A DNA stretch of 15,043 bases from 1-14-0-10-45-29 sp964532715. Lineage in GTDB: Archaea; Micrarchaeota; Micrarchaeia; Anstonellales; Anstonellaceae. Under the pieces are notes generated by a model. The model had not been told where the DNA came from, ran no database searches, and was given only the letters and a program-made list of their open reading frames with translations. Shown here one piece after another: positions 6,721-12,076 of this stretch. Location: assembly GCA_964532715.1 (NCBI GenBank), contig CAZHIX010000028.1:1-15043 (forward strand), read 5' to 3'. The position numbers were made by a program, and so were the translations under genes. Within the stretch, counting starts at the first letter, position 1. Every line of letters starts with the position of its first letter.

Positions 6721-7140
6721 GTTATCCTAGTTGAAATTTTTATAATGAAAAAAGAATTTGACTGGCTAAGAGGATCTATGTCTCAAACACTTTGTAATCC
6801 CATAAGGCATGAAAAATTTATCTTCCAATCTATAAAGGTATTACTATTATCAGACCCGTATCTAAGTTTCAAAATTTGACATATTAAATACTGTTACGGT
6901 AAACATATAACTCCCAAAACATCACATCAGTAACTAAATATACTCGCAAATGCAAAAAACATTCTTTTTCAAACATTTTCACGGGCAAGCTATATTGCAT
7001 CTGCCATATAACTTGCTCAACATTGCAATGATAAACCATTGATTTTTTTCGCGCGCGATGTTTCAATGCAATACTTTTTCACGTTTACTGTAGCAATCAA
7101 CTGAGCGTATATGTGGTTTACTGTTATTGTTTTTATTTGA

Positions 7141-7167
7141 TTTTTAGATGGTTAAAATGACTAAAAA
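7141..7167. repeat. Inverted repeat TTTTTAG ... CTAAAAA
   Basis: Two perfect 7-base arms (7141-7147 and 7161-7167) separated by 13 bases. The arm ends TTAG/CTAA are shared with the short motif found after several genes nearby. Confidence 0.5.
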
Positions 7168-7263
7168 TTATCAGAATTTGATGAAAAAAGGTTAGCTTAC
7201 ACACATAAACACGCCTAAGTAGTGAAAATCAGACGTCAAAAATAAACAGAGGAAAACAAAGTA

Positions 7264-7281
7264 TTAGTTTTTCTAATTATT
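7264..7281. repeat. TTAG-TTTTT-CTAA motif 3' of the 7338-7640 gene
   Basis: TTAGTTTTTCTAATTATT, followed by a run of T. It lies on the 3' side of the minus-strand gene that ends at 7338, and matches the form found at 7752 and 8048. Confidence 0.5.
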
Positions 7282-7337
7282 TTTTTACATAGTGCTCAGA
7301 CAGGTGCAAAAATATATTTGATTAAATCAAAGTATAA

Positions 7338-7640
7338 TTAATTAAACATTTCATTTCTTAATTTTGTAGAATCTAAATTAGTATGTCTTATCATTTCTTT
7401 TTCATACATATTTAACATCAATGTTATTTCAGTTGATAGTTGCATGATTAGTTTTAATTCTGATTCAAAATGTTTTGCATAATTTGGATTTGAGGATCGC
7501 TTCAAAGATAGATTACAATTTATTTCTGCAACTATGCATTTGCATTGAAATATCCAATAATAATTTTCTTTTTCATAAGCACTATTACTAATTAGGATGT
7601 TTTGTGTTTCTTCACGTAGGCGCATAAGAGTATTTTGCAA
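7338..7640 (-). CDS. Hypothetical helical protein
   Basis: I do not recognise this ~100-residue product. It is predicted mostly helical, with no membrane segment or signal peptide. Sequences such as HFESELKLIMQLSTEITLML suggest a helical bundle or coiled coil. The start is uncertain: TTG at 7640 and ATG at 7625 are both possible, there is no ribosome binding site, and the frame stays open upstream to 7751. A TATA-like GTTATATTTAAA (7707-7718 on the minus strand) would start transcription near 7686, which favours a start inside the listed range. It could be an orphan gene or a remnant of a longer one. Confidence 0.5.
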   Translation of the reverse strand: MQNTLMRLREETQNILISNSAYEKENYYWIFQCKCIVAEINCNLSLKRSSNPNYAKHFESELKLIMQLSTEITLMLNMYEKEMIRHTNLDSTKLRNEMFN

Positions 7641-7751
7641 TGTTTCAATACGTAAAAACAGATTTTGGATTGATCTGGGTTTATGTTTTGATTGCAGATT
7701 TTTCTCTTTAAATATAACATCACCGGATAAAATACTAATACTAAGAATTTG

Positions 7752-7769
7752 TTAGTTTTTCTAAATATC
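7752..7769. repeat. TTAG-TTTTT-CTAA motif 3' of the 7780-7989 gene
   Basis: TTAGTTTTTCTAAATATC, nearly identical to the copy at 7264 and located just beyond the stop of the minus-strand gene at 7780. Confidence 0.5.
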
Positions 7770-7779
7770 TTTTAATAGA

Positions 7780-7989
7780 TTATTTTAGAATTGTTTGCTT
7801 CAAACACTCAATAGTGTCACGCTTTGCAAATATCAATGTAAATTTTCTACACGAAGCATTTGAAAGAATATTTCTTAAAGTATTAAAATATACTTTTTGA
7901 ACCAGACCATTGTTACATGAATATGCACGTTCAAGCTCGCGCACATCCTGTTTGATTTGAGTAACTGAGACCTCTTTTGGAAGAATCAT
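7780..7989 (-). CDS. Small hypothetical protein, 69 residues
   Basis: The product starts MILPKEVSVTQIKQDVRELE and ends with FAKRDTIECLKQTILK. It is charged, predicted helix-strand-helix, has three cysteines with no metal-motif spacing, and no membrane segment. I chose ATG 7989 because a TATA box (TAAATATAAA, minus strand, 8011-8020) is centred ~26 nt upstream and a GTG alternative at 8043 would lie upstream of that box. AAAGGAT is also seen just before this ATG. It sits between two minus-strand genes but has its own promoter. No family recognised. Confidence 0.5.
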   Translation of the reverse strand: MILPKEVSVTQIKQDVRELERAYSCNNGLVQKVYFNTLRNILSNASCRKFTLIFAKRDTIECLKQTILK

Positions 7990-8010
7990 ATTATCCTTTC
8001 TCACGTGTTG

Positions 8011-8020
8011 TTTATATTTA
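8011..8020 (-). promoter_or_regulatory. TATA box of the 69-residue orphan gene
   Basis: TAAATATAAA on the minus strand is centred ~26 nt before the ATG at 7989, the usual archaeal spacing for a leaderless or near-leaderless mRNA. Confidence 0.5.
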
Positions 8021-8047
8021 TTGTTGTTTGTGTATACTAACACTATT

Positions 8048-8066
8048 TTAGTTTTACTAAATAATT
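8048..8066. repeat. TTAG-TTTTA-CTAA motif 3' of RIO1
   Basis: TTTAG-TTTTA-CTAAA (8047-8061) is a perfect 5-bp inverted repeat with a 5-base loop, followed by TAATT. It lies between the RIO1 stop and the next minus-strand gene. Confidence 0.55.
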
Positions 8067-8094
8067 TTTGTATAACTTTTTGGCGGTTTAATTA

Positions 8095-8808
8095 TTAATC
8101 AAGAGTAATAATTTTTGAAAAATATTTTTTCAAATTTGTTAAATCTCGTTCATAGAATTCTTTCGCACTTGGATGTGAAGTTAAAACTGCTTGGCCTACA
8201 TCAATTATATAAAATTTTTTCCCATCCGTCAGTATATTGTATTCAGAAATATCTGAATGGACCAATCCTGTTTCTTTTATTTTTTCAACATAACTTATAA
8301 GTGTTTTATAATCTTGTTTTGGATTTGTTGAACCAACATCACAAAGCCGAGAATAAGGTATTCCATTTTTACCTAGAAATTGCATTGCCAAAATGTTGTG
8401 TTTGAATGCTATCGGCTCAGGAACACTAATCCCTGCCTCATACAATAATTTGAGATTTGAGTATTCCTTTCTTGTCCATATAAACACAGTATCCTGTCTG
8501 TTTTTACCTGCACGTTCAAAACGTCTATCCCCATCTATATATTGTTGCATGTGCAAAAAAGACGCAGAACGCAAGCGATACATTTTGATTGCATTAAATT
8601 TACCTTCTTTTGTCATTGCACGATAGACATTTGCCTCTTTTCCTTTTGCTATACAATAATCCATATTGTATATTATTCCTTTTTTCATGAATCGCTCTAA
8701 GGTAAGTAGAGAATTTCTATCAAATACGCCCTCCTCAAGTGGCCAGTCTAATTTTGTTATTTTGTCTTCTCTGCGCGGAGCTTTCTTTTTTGATTGTCTT
8801 AATGCCAT
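8095..8808 (-). CDS. rio1: RIO1-type serine/threonine protein kinase
   Basis: RIO1 is an atypical kinase-ATPase that acts in late maturation of the small ribosomal subunit. The 237-residue product has all family marks: the nucleotide loop AKGKEANVY (residues 54-62) with Lys75 in NAIKMYRLRS, the flexible-loop signature HMQQYIDGDRRF (87-97), the hinge region AMQFLG, the catalytic loop HSDISEYN with Asp186 and Asn191, and the metal-binding IIDVGQAV with Asp203. Length is typical of archaeal RIO1. No TATA box is seen directly upstream, and the gene for a small membrane protein ends 39 nt before, so the two are probably co-transcribed from the promoter near 9184. In many archaea RIO1 sits next to aIF1A; here two membrane protein genes separate them. 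Confidence 0.96.
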   Translation of the reverse strand: MALRQSKKKAPRREDKITKLDWPLEEGVFDRNSLLTLERFMKKGIIYNMDYCIAKGKEANVYRAMTKEGKFNAIKMYRLRSASFLHMQQYIDGDRRFERAGKNRQDTVFIWTRKEYSNLKLLYEAGISVPEPIAFKHNILAMQFLGKNGIPYSRLCDVGSTNPKQDYKTLISYVEKIKETGLVHSDISEYNILTDGKKFYIIDVGQAVLTSHPSAKEFYERDLTNLKKYFSKIITLD

Positions 8809-8847
8809 GTAATCCCAAAAAAGTCAAGATCCGCGTAGTAATTGCCT

Positions 8848-9147
8848 TCAAATACCTCTGAGTTTTTGCTCGGCCTGATTAAACATATAATAAAGATGAA
8901 GCGGAGCTATAATGAATCCAAGCAAACAATAATTCAGAGTTAATATGCTGATGAACAGATATTCGTACTTCTTCAGATATGCGTACGAGATAGGCGCGCA
9001 AAAAAACGCTAAAACCATAGCAAGAATCTTATTTTTCTTCATGAGAGTATAAGCTTCGAGCAGGTCATTTTGTTCATACATTTCCTTGACGTGAACCAAT
9101 TCCTCTGAATTCAAGTCAAGACTATCACCTAATTTTTGTTCAGCCAT
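8848..9147 (-). CDS. Small membrane protein with TM2-like helical hairpin
   Basis: The 99-residue product begins MAEQKLGDSLDLNSEELVHV, a soluble acidic head of ~40 residues. Then MKKNKILAMVLAFFCAPISYAYLKK and ISILTLNYCLLGFIIAPLHLYYMF form two membrane helices with a short loop. The pattern (Lys-rich lead-in, helix, Pro, aromatic-rich turn with YLKK, helix) recalls TM2-domain proteins, but the match is by eye. I chose ATG 9147 over the GTG at 9156 because GTGAT, which overlaps that GTG, serves as the ribosome binding site 4 nt upstream of this ATG. It probably forms an operon with RIO1. Function unknown. Confidence 0.7.
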   Translation of the reverse strand: MAEQKLGDSLDLNSEELVHVKEMYEQNDLLEAYTLMKKNKILAMVLAFFCAPISYAYLKKYEYLFISILTLNYCLLGFIIAPLHLYYMFNQAEQKLRGI

Positions 9148-9180
9148 AAATATCACTTAGTAAGAAGATGGAAATAAGAA

Positions 9181-9187
9181 TTAAAAA
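9181..9187 (-). promoter_or_regulatory. Probable promoter of the small membrane protein-RIO1 unit
   Basis: TTTTTAA on the minus strand would place a transcription start near 9158, about 10 nt upstream of the ATG at 9147. The leader would include GTGAT. The T-rich DNA here could instead serve as terminator for the preceding gene. Confidence 0.4.
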
Positions 9188-9212
9188 GGTATTGAAGTGG
9201 GGCTTGTGCATG

Positions 9213-10097
9213 CTATTTTTTTAGGAAATTAAACACGCAATAGACGGTTGCGGCTACGAGTGAGATTGTTATTTGCGCAATTAAGATATCGGTGCCGAGA
9301 ATGAACATATCCAAAATCGAGAGCACGACATAAAATACTGCAGGGTAAATCCAAATCAAATATTTTTTAGGCTGTTCAATTGCAAATGCTATGATTGGAA
9401 GAATTAGGAAAAAACAATCAATTGTTCTTGCTAAAAGCCCCGCCAAATCCCAGTGCAGGGCACTTATGAATTTGCTTTCAAGAAGCTCTATCAGATATGG
9501 AATTGCTATTGCAATCAGGGTTGCAAAAAGAATTGAAGATAGATGTTTTTCCATCGTTTTCTTGTAGTTTTCACAAAAATTGAGAATTAAATACGTGCTT
9601 ACCCCCGCAAAGAGAGCATCTGGTATTAGCAATATTATCCTTTGGAGAATAAAACCTGTAGTATAGTAGTCGAAAGACGGCATGCCTGCAATTAATGCTA
9701 AATCCAAAATTATGACGAGAAGTATTGCTAGTGATGCTGTAAATGAAATTATTGAACCTAATGCGGCATAATTTGTTGCAGAGTTTTTATCCCATATCTT
9801 TATCCGCTTTGAAACTGCGAAGAGTACGCATAAACCAACAAATCCTATAAAATTTGAGACGGAACTCTCAAGTTGCATCATTTCAACCGAAAAACGGTAT
9901 AATTCAGCCGATTCAAAATTGGATATGAATTGTTGCGGAACCGGAAGAAATGAGCCAAACTCTATAGTGTTTATTAAAGCGGTTATCAAAGCCAGAGCCA
10001 AGCTTGAAAGAATTCCGAAACCAATAAAAACCAGAAGATAGACTTTCAACTGATTTAGCGAAATATCAAAATCGGTTTTTAGTATTTTGAATTTCAT
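9213..10097 (-). CDS. Polytopic membrane protein, about eight helices
   Basis: The 294-residue product is dominated by hydrophobic segments at about 17-42, 82-98, 111-138, 150-173, 186-206, 220-240, 244-265 and 270-291, with a basic end (FNFLKK). I see no transporter, enzyme or receptor motif. The loop between the first two helices (about 43-80) is the longest. The gene begins 9 nt after the aIF1A stop, and the spacer TAAGGTTAAAGA supplies a ribosome binding site overlapping that stop, so it is very likely translated from the aIF2-beta/aIF1A mRNA. Such tight linkage to initiation factors is unusual for a membrane protein, but a functional tie is only a guess. Confidence 0.75.
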   Translation of the reverse strand: MKFKILKTDFDISLNQLKVYLLVFIGFGILSSLALALITALINTIEFGSFLPVPQQFISNFESAELYRFSVEMMQLESSVSNFIGFVGLCVLFAVSKRIKIWDKNSATNYAALGSIISFTASLAILLVIILDLALIAGMPSFDYYTTGFILQRIILLIPDALFAGVSTYLILNFCENYKKTMEKHLSSILFATLIAIAIPYLIELLESKFISALHWDLAGLLARTIDCFFLILPIIAFAIEQPKKYLIWIYPAVFYVVLSILDMFILGTDILIAQITISLVAATVYCVFNFLKK

Positions 10098-10106
10098 TCT
10101 TTAACC

Positions 10107-10445
10107 TTAAAGATATCCTTTTCTCTTAAGCCAATCTGCCTGCAGATGATTATATCTCCAGACGATATCCGCTTTCTTATCGCCTTCTATCTCCCACGGC
10201 TTGATAAGAACAATGTCTCCGGGTCTGACCCAGATATTACGGCGAATCTTTCCGGGAATTCTTACAAGACGCTCCTTGCCGTCTTTACAATCAACCTGAA
10301 GACGCCCTCCTCCGACAGTCGCAATCACAGTTCCGAGCACTTCCCCCTCGTAAGGAGTCCTAACTCTTATTGGCCCATCCGACGGTGACGCACCACGGTT
10401 TGAACCACCTTGTCTTCCCCTATATCCACTTTGTCTAGAATTCAT
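10107..10445 (-). CDS. eif1A: Translation initiation factor aIF1A
   Basis: aIF1A binds the ribosomal A site during initiation and helps start-codon selection. The 112-residue product has a basic, Gly/Arg/Ser-rich N-terminal tail (first ~25 residues). The OB fold follows: IRVRTPYEGEVLGTVIATVG, GGRLQVDCKDGKERLVRIPG, KIRRNIWVRPGDIVLIKPWE, KADIVWRY and the ending HLQADWLKRKGYL. All are diagnostic of the factor. The gene starts 4 nt after aIF2-beta ends, and that stop codon lies within the ribosome binding site AAGTGAT, indicating translational coupling. The Gly/Arg-rich tail is longer and less acidic than I would expect, but the core is canonical. Confidence 0.96.
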   Translation of the reverse strand: MNSRQSGYRGRQGGSNRGASPSDGPIRVRTPYEGEVLGTVIATVGGGRLQVDCKDGKERLVRIPGKIRRNIWVRPGDIVLIKPWEIEGDKKADIVWRYNHLQADWLKRKGYL

Positions 10446-10449
10446 TTTA

Positions 10450-10866
10450 TCACTTTGTTCTTACTGGAGATCTTGCTCCACACGCTTGACAAACAAGAAA
10501 CCTTATACCATCAATATCTTTCAAATCAGTATCAGGAGCCTTACATTCATTGCACAGAACAAAGTACTTGATATAATTTGTAAGTCTCTCGTTAACTTGG
10601 CGTTCACTTAATTTAGCATGAAGAACAAGACGTGTTCCCTCAAGTGTTGAGGGAACTGCCAACTCTTTTCCAAAATATTTTGATAATTCTTTTGGATCAC
10701 GTCGTATTTTTTGACAAATTTGATCAAAATTAGAGATTATTGCTTTTGAACCTTGTTGCACAACACGTGCCATAGGGGGCTCAAATCTCTGACCACTCTG
10801 AGTTTTGTCAGGCAGATTTGCAAACGCATTTTTTAACATTTCATCATAACTTTTCAAGTAACGCAC
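10450..10866 (-). CDS. Translation initiation factor 2 subunit beta (aIF2-beta)
   Basis: aIF2-beta is part of the heterotrimer that brings initiator tRNA to the ribosome. The 138-residue product starts with the helix that contacts the gamma subunit (YLKSYDEMLKNAFANLPDK). The alpha-beta core follows, with RFEPPMARVVQQGSKAIISN, FDQICQKIRRDPKELSKYFG and LHAKLSERQVNERLTNYIK. It ends with a zinc ribbon: C-x2-C in VLCNECKAPDT and C-x2-C in LVCQACGARSP. The start is GTG at 10866; TTG at 10860 would also work. The first internal ATG would cut into the gamma-binding helix. It is the first gene of the aIF2-beta/aIF1A/membrane protein unit and is divergent from the DUF1858 gene. Confidence 0.95.
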   Translation of the reverse strand: MRYLKSYDEMLKNAFANLPDKTQSGQRFEPPMARVVQQGSKAIISNFDQICQKIRRDPKELSKYFGKELAVPSTLEGTRLVLHAKLSERQVNERLTNYIKYFVLCNECKAPDTDLKDIDGIRFLVCQACGARSPVRTK

Positions 10867-10894
10867 CTGTATATAGATATATTCATGGGCAGAG

Positions 10895-10903
10895 GTATAA
10901 AAA
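10895..10903. promoter_or_regulatory. TATA element shared by divergent genes
   Basis: GGTATAAAA-type DNA lies 26 nt before the ATG at 10925 on the plus strand. Read on the minus strand as TTTATACC, it would start transcription near 10872, just before the aIF2-beta GTG. One sequence may therefore serve both directions, although a second TATATC-like element exists at about 10870-10882. Confidence 0.5.
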
Positions 10904-10924
10904 GCAATGCGTAGTAAAAACGTA

Positions 10925-11323
10925 ATGAAAGACGATATAATTAGAGTCCCGCTGATTAAACCAAAGAAAAAAAAAGGCCAGGATGTGGAGTATATTGATA
11001 AAAAAGTTGGAGAGTTGATACACGAAGATCAACGTTCAAAGATAAAACTTGAAAGCAACTTGAAAAATATAAATAAACAACAAAAAGTATCTGATACGGT
11101 TTTGTTCGTTGATGAAAATACACTAATTTCGCAAGTTGTAAGTAGTTTTCCAAGCACAATGTGGATTTTTAGTCAGGCAGGTATGCATTGCATTGGTTGT
11201 CCTGCAAGTGCATTTGAGAGCATAAAACAAGGTTGCCTTGCACATGGAATGAACGATAGCGAAATTGTAGATTTAATAAAAAAACTAAATGAACATATTA
11301 AATCTGAAAATACAAAAAGGTGA
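10925..11323 (+). CDS. DUF1858 (TIGR03980-like) redox-disulfide domain protein
   Basis: The 132-residue product has a highly charged N-terminal half (Lys-rich, with KPKKKKG) and a C-terminal half from TVLFVDENTLISQVVSSFPS onward. The latter contains GMHCIGCPAS (Cys89, Cys92) and GC at Cys104, then HGMNDSEIVDLIKKL. This is the small domain named for association with hybrid-cluster proteins, with a CxxC that may form a redox disulfide or bind metal. I chose ATG 10925, not ATG 10907, because the TATA box sits so close to 10907 that the upstream ATG would not be transcribed. The mRNA would be leaderless. It is translationally linked to the next gene. No hybrid-cluster protein is in the window, so the partner is unknown. 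Confidence 0.82.
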   Translation: MKDDIIRVPLIKPKKKKGQDVEYIDKKVGELIHEDQRSKIKLESNLKNINKQQKVSDTVLFVDENTLISQVVSSFPSTMWIFSQAGMHCIGCPASAFESIKQGCLAHGMNDSEIVDLIKKLNEHIKSENTKR

Positions 11324-11328
11324 ATAAA

Positions 11329-11601
11329 ATGGGGTTTGGTTCGTCGGATTATATGTCAAGAAGTATGATGGGTTCAGTTGCAAAACGAGGTGGATCTGTC
11401 GCAAAAAAACCGGTTGTGCCCACAACTACTCCCAAAAGAGATAATGCAAAACATGGCAAGAAAGTGGTATATGTAACTCCACATCAGAATTCTGCAAAGG
11501 AAGAAGCTGCAAAATATGAAAAAAAAGGCATCAGAAACGAAATAAAAAGAGAGCAGGACGATACCGGAAAAACAGTTTTTGTGGTTTATATTTATGAATA
11601 A
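11329..11601 (+). CDS. Small basic hypothetical protein, 90 residues
   Basis: The product has a Ser/Gly/Met-rich N-terminus (MGFGSSDYMSRSMMGS), a Lys/Pro/Thr-rich middle, and a compact C-terminal part of about 45 residues. That part has strand KKVVYVTP, helix AKEEAAKYEKKGIRNEIK and strand KTVFVVYIYE. ATG 11329 is preferred over GTG 11320: the AAAAAGGTGA ribosome binding site overlaps the stop of the DUF1858 gene and lies 5 nt before this ATG. Hence the two genes are coupled in one operon. The beta-alpha-beta tail suggests a small folded domain with a disordered basic lead, possibly nucleic-acid binding, but no family is recognised. Confidence 0.65.
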   Translation: MGFGSSDYMSRSMMGSVAKRGGSVAKKPVVPTTTPKRDNAKHGKKVVYVTPHQNSAKEEAAKYEKKGIRNEIKREQDDTGKTVFVVYIYE

Positions 11602-11641
11602 AAAAAAGTAATCGAACAACACAGATGTACATATATTACAC

Positions 11642-11675
11642 TTGCACTTTTGTGGGCGAAAATCCACAAATGCAA
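11642..11675. other. Strong hairpin in the 11602-11734 gap
   Basis: TTGCA, a two-base bulge, TTTGTGG, the loop GCGAAAAT, CCACAAA and TGCAA form a 12-bp stem. A second repeat set, GTGCATTTGCACAATGCAC at 11695-11713, follows. The hairpin is 40 nt after the upstream stop and ~60 nt before the next start. It could be a 3' processing element, a leader structure or part of a small RNA. Confidence 0.5.
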
Positions 11676-11734
11676 TTGAACGACATAGATTGAAGTGCAT
11701 TTGCACAATGCACACGTACGTTTTGAGGTTTTGT

Positions 11735-11989
11735 ATGGACAGAGAAAAAATATTAAAAGATAAAAAAGTCAGTATTTTAGTAGTTCATTGCGGAATACGT
11801 CAAAATGTTGATTTTGAAGTTGTGCGCGAACAAATTCCCGGGGGAGAAATTCCATTTTTAAAAACAGATAGAAACATAAACGCTCAGGAACTTTTGCGTA
11901 TCGCACAACAAATCAAATTGCCAATAATCGCACCTGCTGGAAAATTCTTTCCTCAAAAAATGGGAATGAAAGATTTTTTGAAGTTGTGA
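11735..11989 (+). CDS. Small hypothetical protein, 84 residues
   Basis: The product starts MDREKILKDKKVSILVVHCG and continues with DFEVVREQIPGGEIPFLKT, a helix AQELLRIAQQI and LPIIAPAGKFFPQKMG. Predicted order is strand, helix, strand, helix, strand, a small alpha/beta fold. I do not recognise a family. ATG 11735 is chosen because the codons upstream to 11642 give a Cys/His/Arg-rich stretch that overlaps repeats and looks non-coding. A TATA-like CATATATT near 11630 would give a leader of ~78 nt carrying the hairpin. No clear ribosome binding site is visible (GAGG at 11725-11728 is a possibility). Confidence 0.6.
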   Translation: MDREKILKDKKVSILVVHCGIRQNVDFEVVREQIPGGEIPFLKTDRNINAQELLRIAQQIKLPIIAPAGKFFPQKMGMKDFLKL

Positions 11990-12044
11990 AGATGAAAACA
12001 TGAAGATAATGTTAGCTGTCAAACGTTTGAACAGAATCAAATAG

Positions 12045-12061
12045 ATATATATATATATATA
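12045..12061 (+). promoter_or_regulatory. (AT)n tract acting as TATA element for the surface protein gene
   Basis: A 17-base alternating AT run lies 16-32 nt before the ATG at 12077, which is exactly where a TATA box would be expected. A run like this can change length by slippage. Confidence 0.5.
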
Positions 12062-12076
12062 CTGAGATTTTTCTTC

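Larger units (their letters stand above)
6721..7337. other. About 600 bp without a convincing gene
   Basis: Reading frames here are short and have low-complexity, non-conserved-looking products. One candidate is a 44-codon plus-strand frame at 6745-6879 beginning MKKEFDWLRGSM, which lacks a good ribosome binding site. The stretch holds two related arms in opposite orientation (6890-6910 and 7107-7128), a 10-bp GC palindrome TCGCGCGCGA at 7049-7058 in otherwise AT-rich DNA, and a stem TTTTTAG/CTAAAAA at 7141-7167. It could contain a small non-autonomous mobile element or a non-coding RNA; neither is shown. Confidence 0.4.

Noticed and set aside
6745..6879. 44-codon plus-strand frame after the lipoprotein gene
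   Set aside because: No ribosome binding site and no recognisable feature. Chance length in AT-rich DNA; mentioned only in the description of the gap.
6884..7066. 60-codon minus-strand frame
   Set aside because: It starts with TTG, has no ribosome binding site, an odd composition, and lies within the repeat-bearing stretch.
11642..11734. Upstream extension of the 84-residue orphan
   Set aside because: The codons coincide with hairpins and repeats and would give an unlikely Cys/His/Arg-rich lead.
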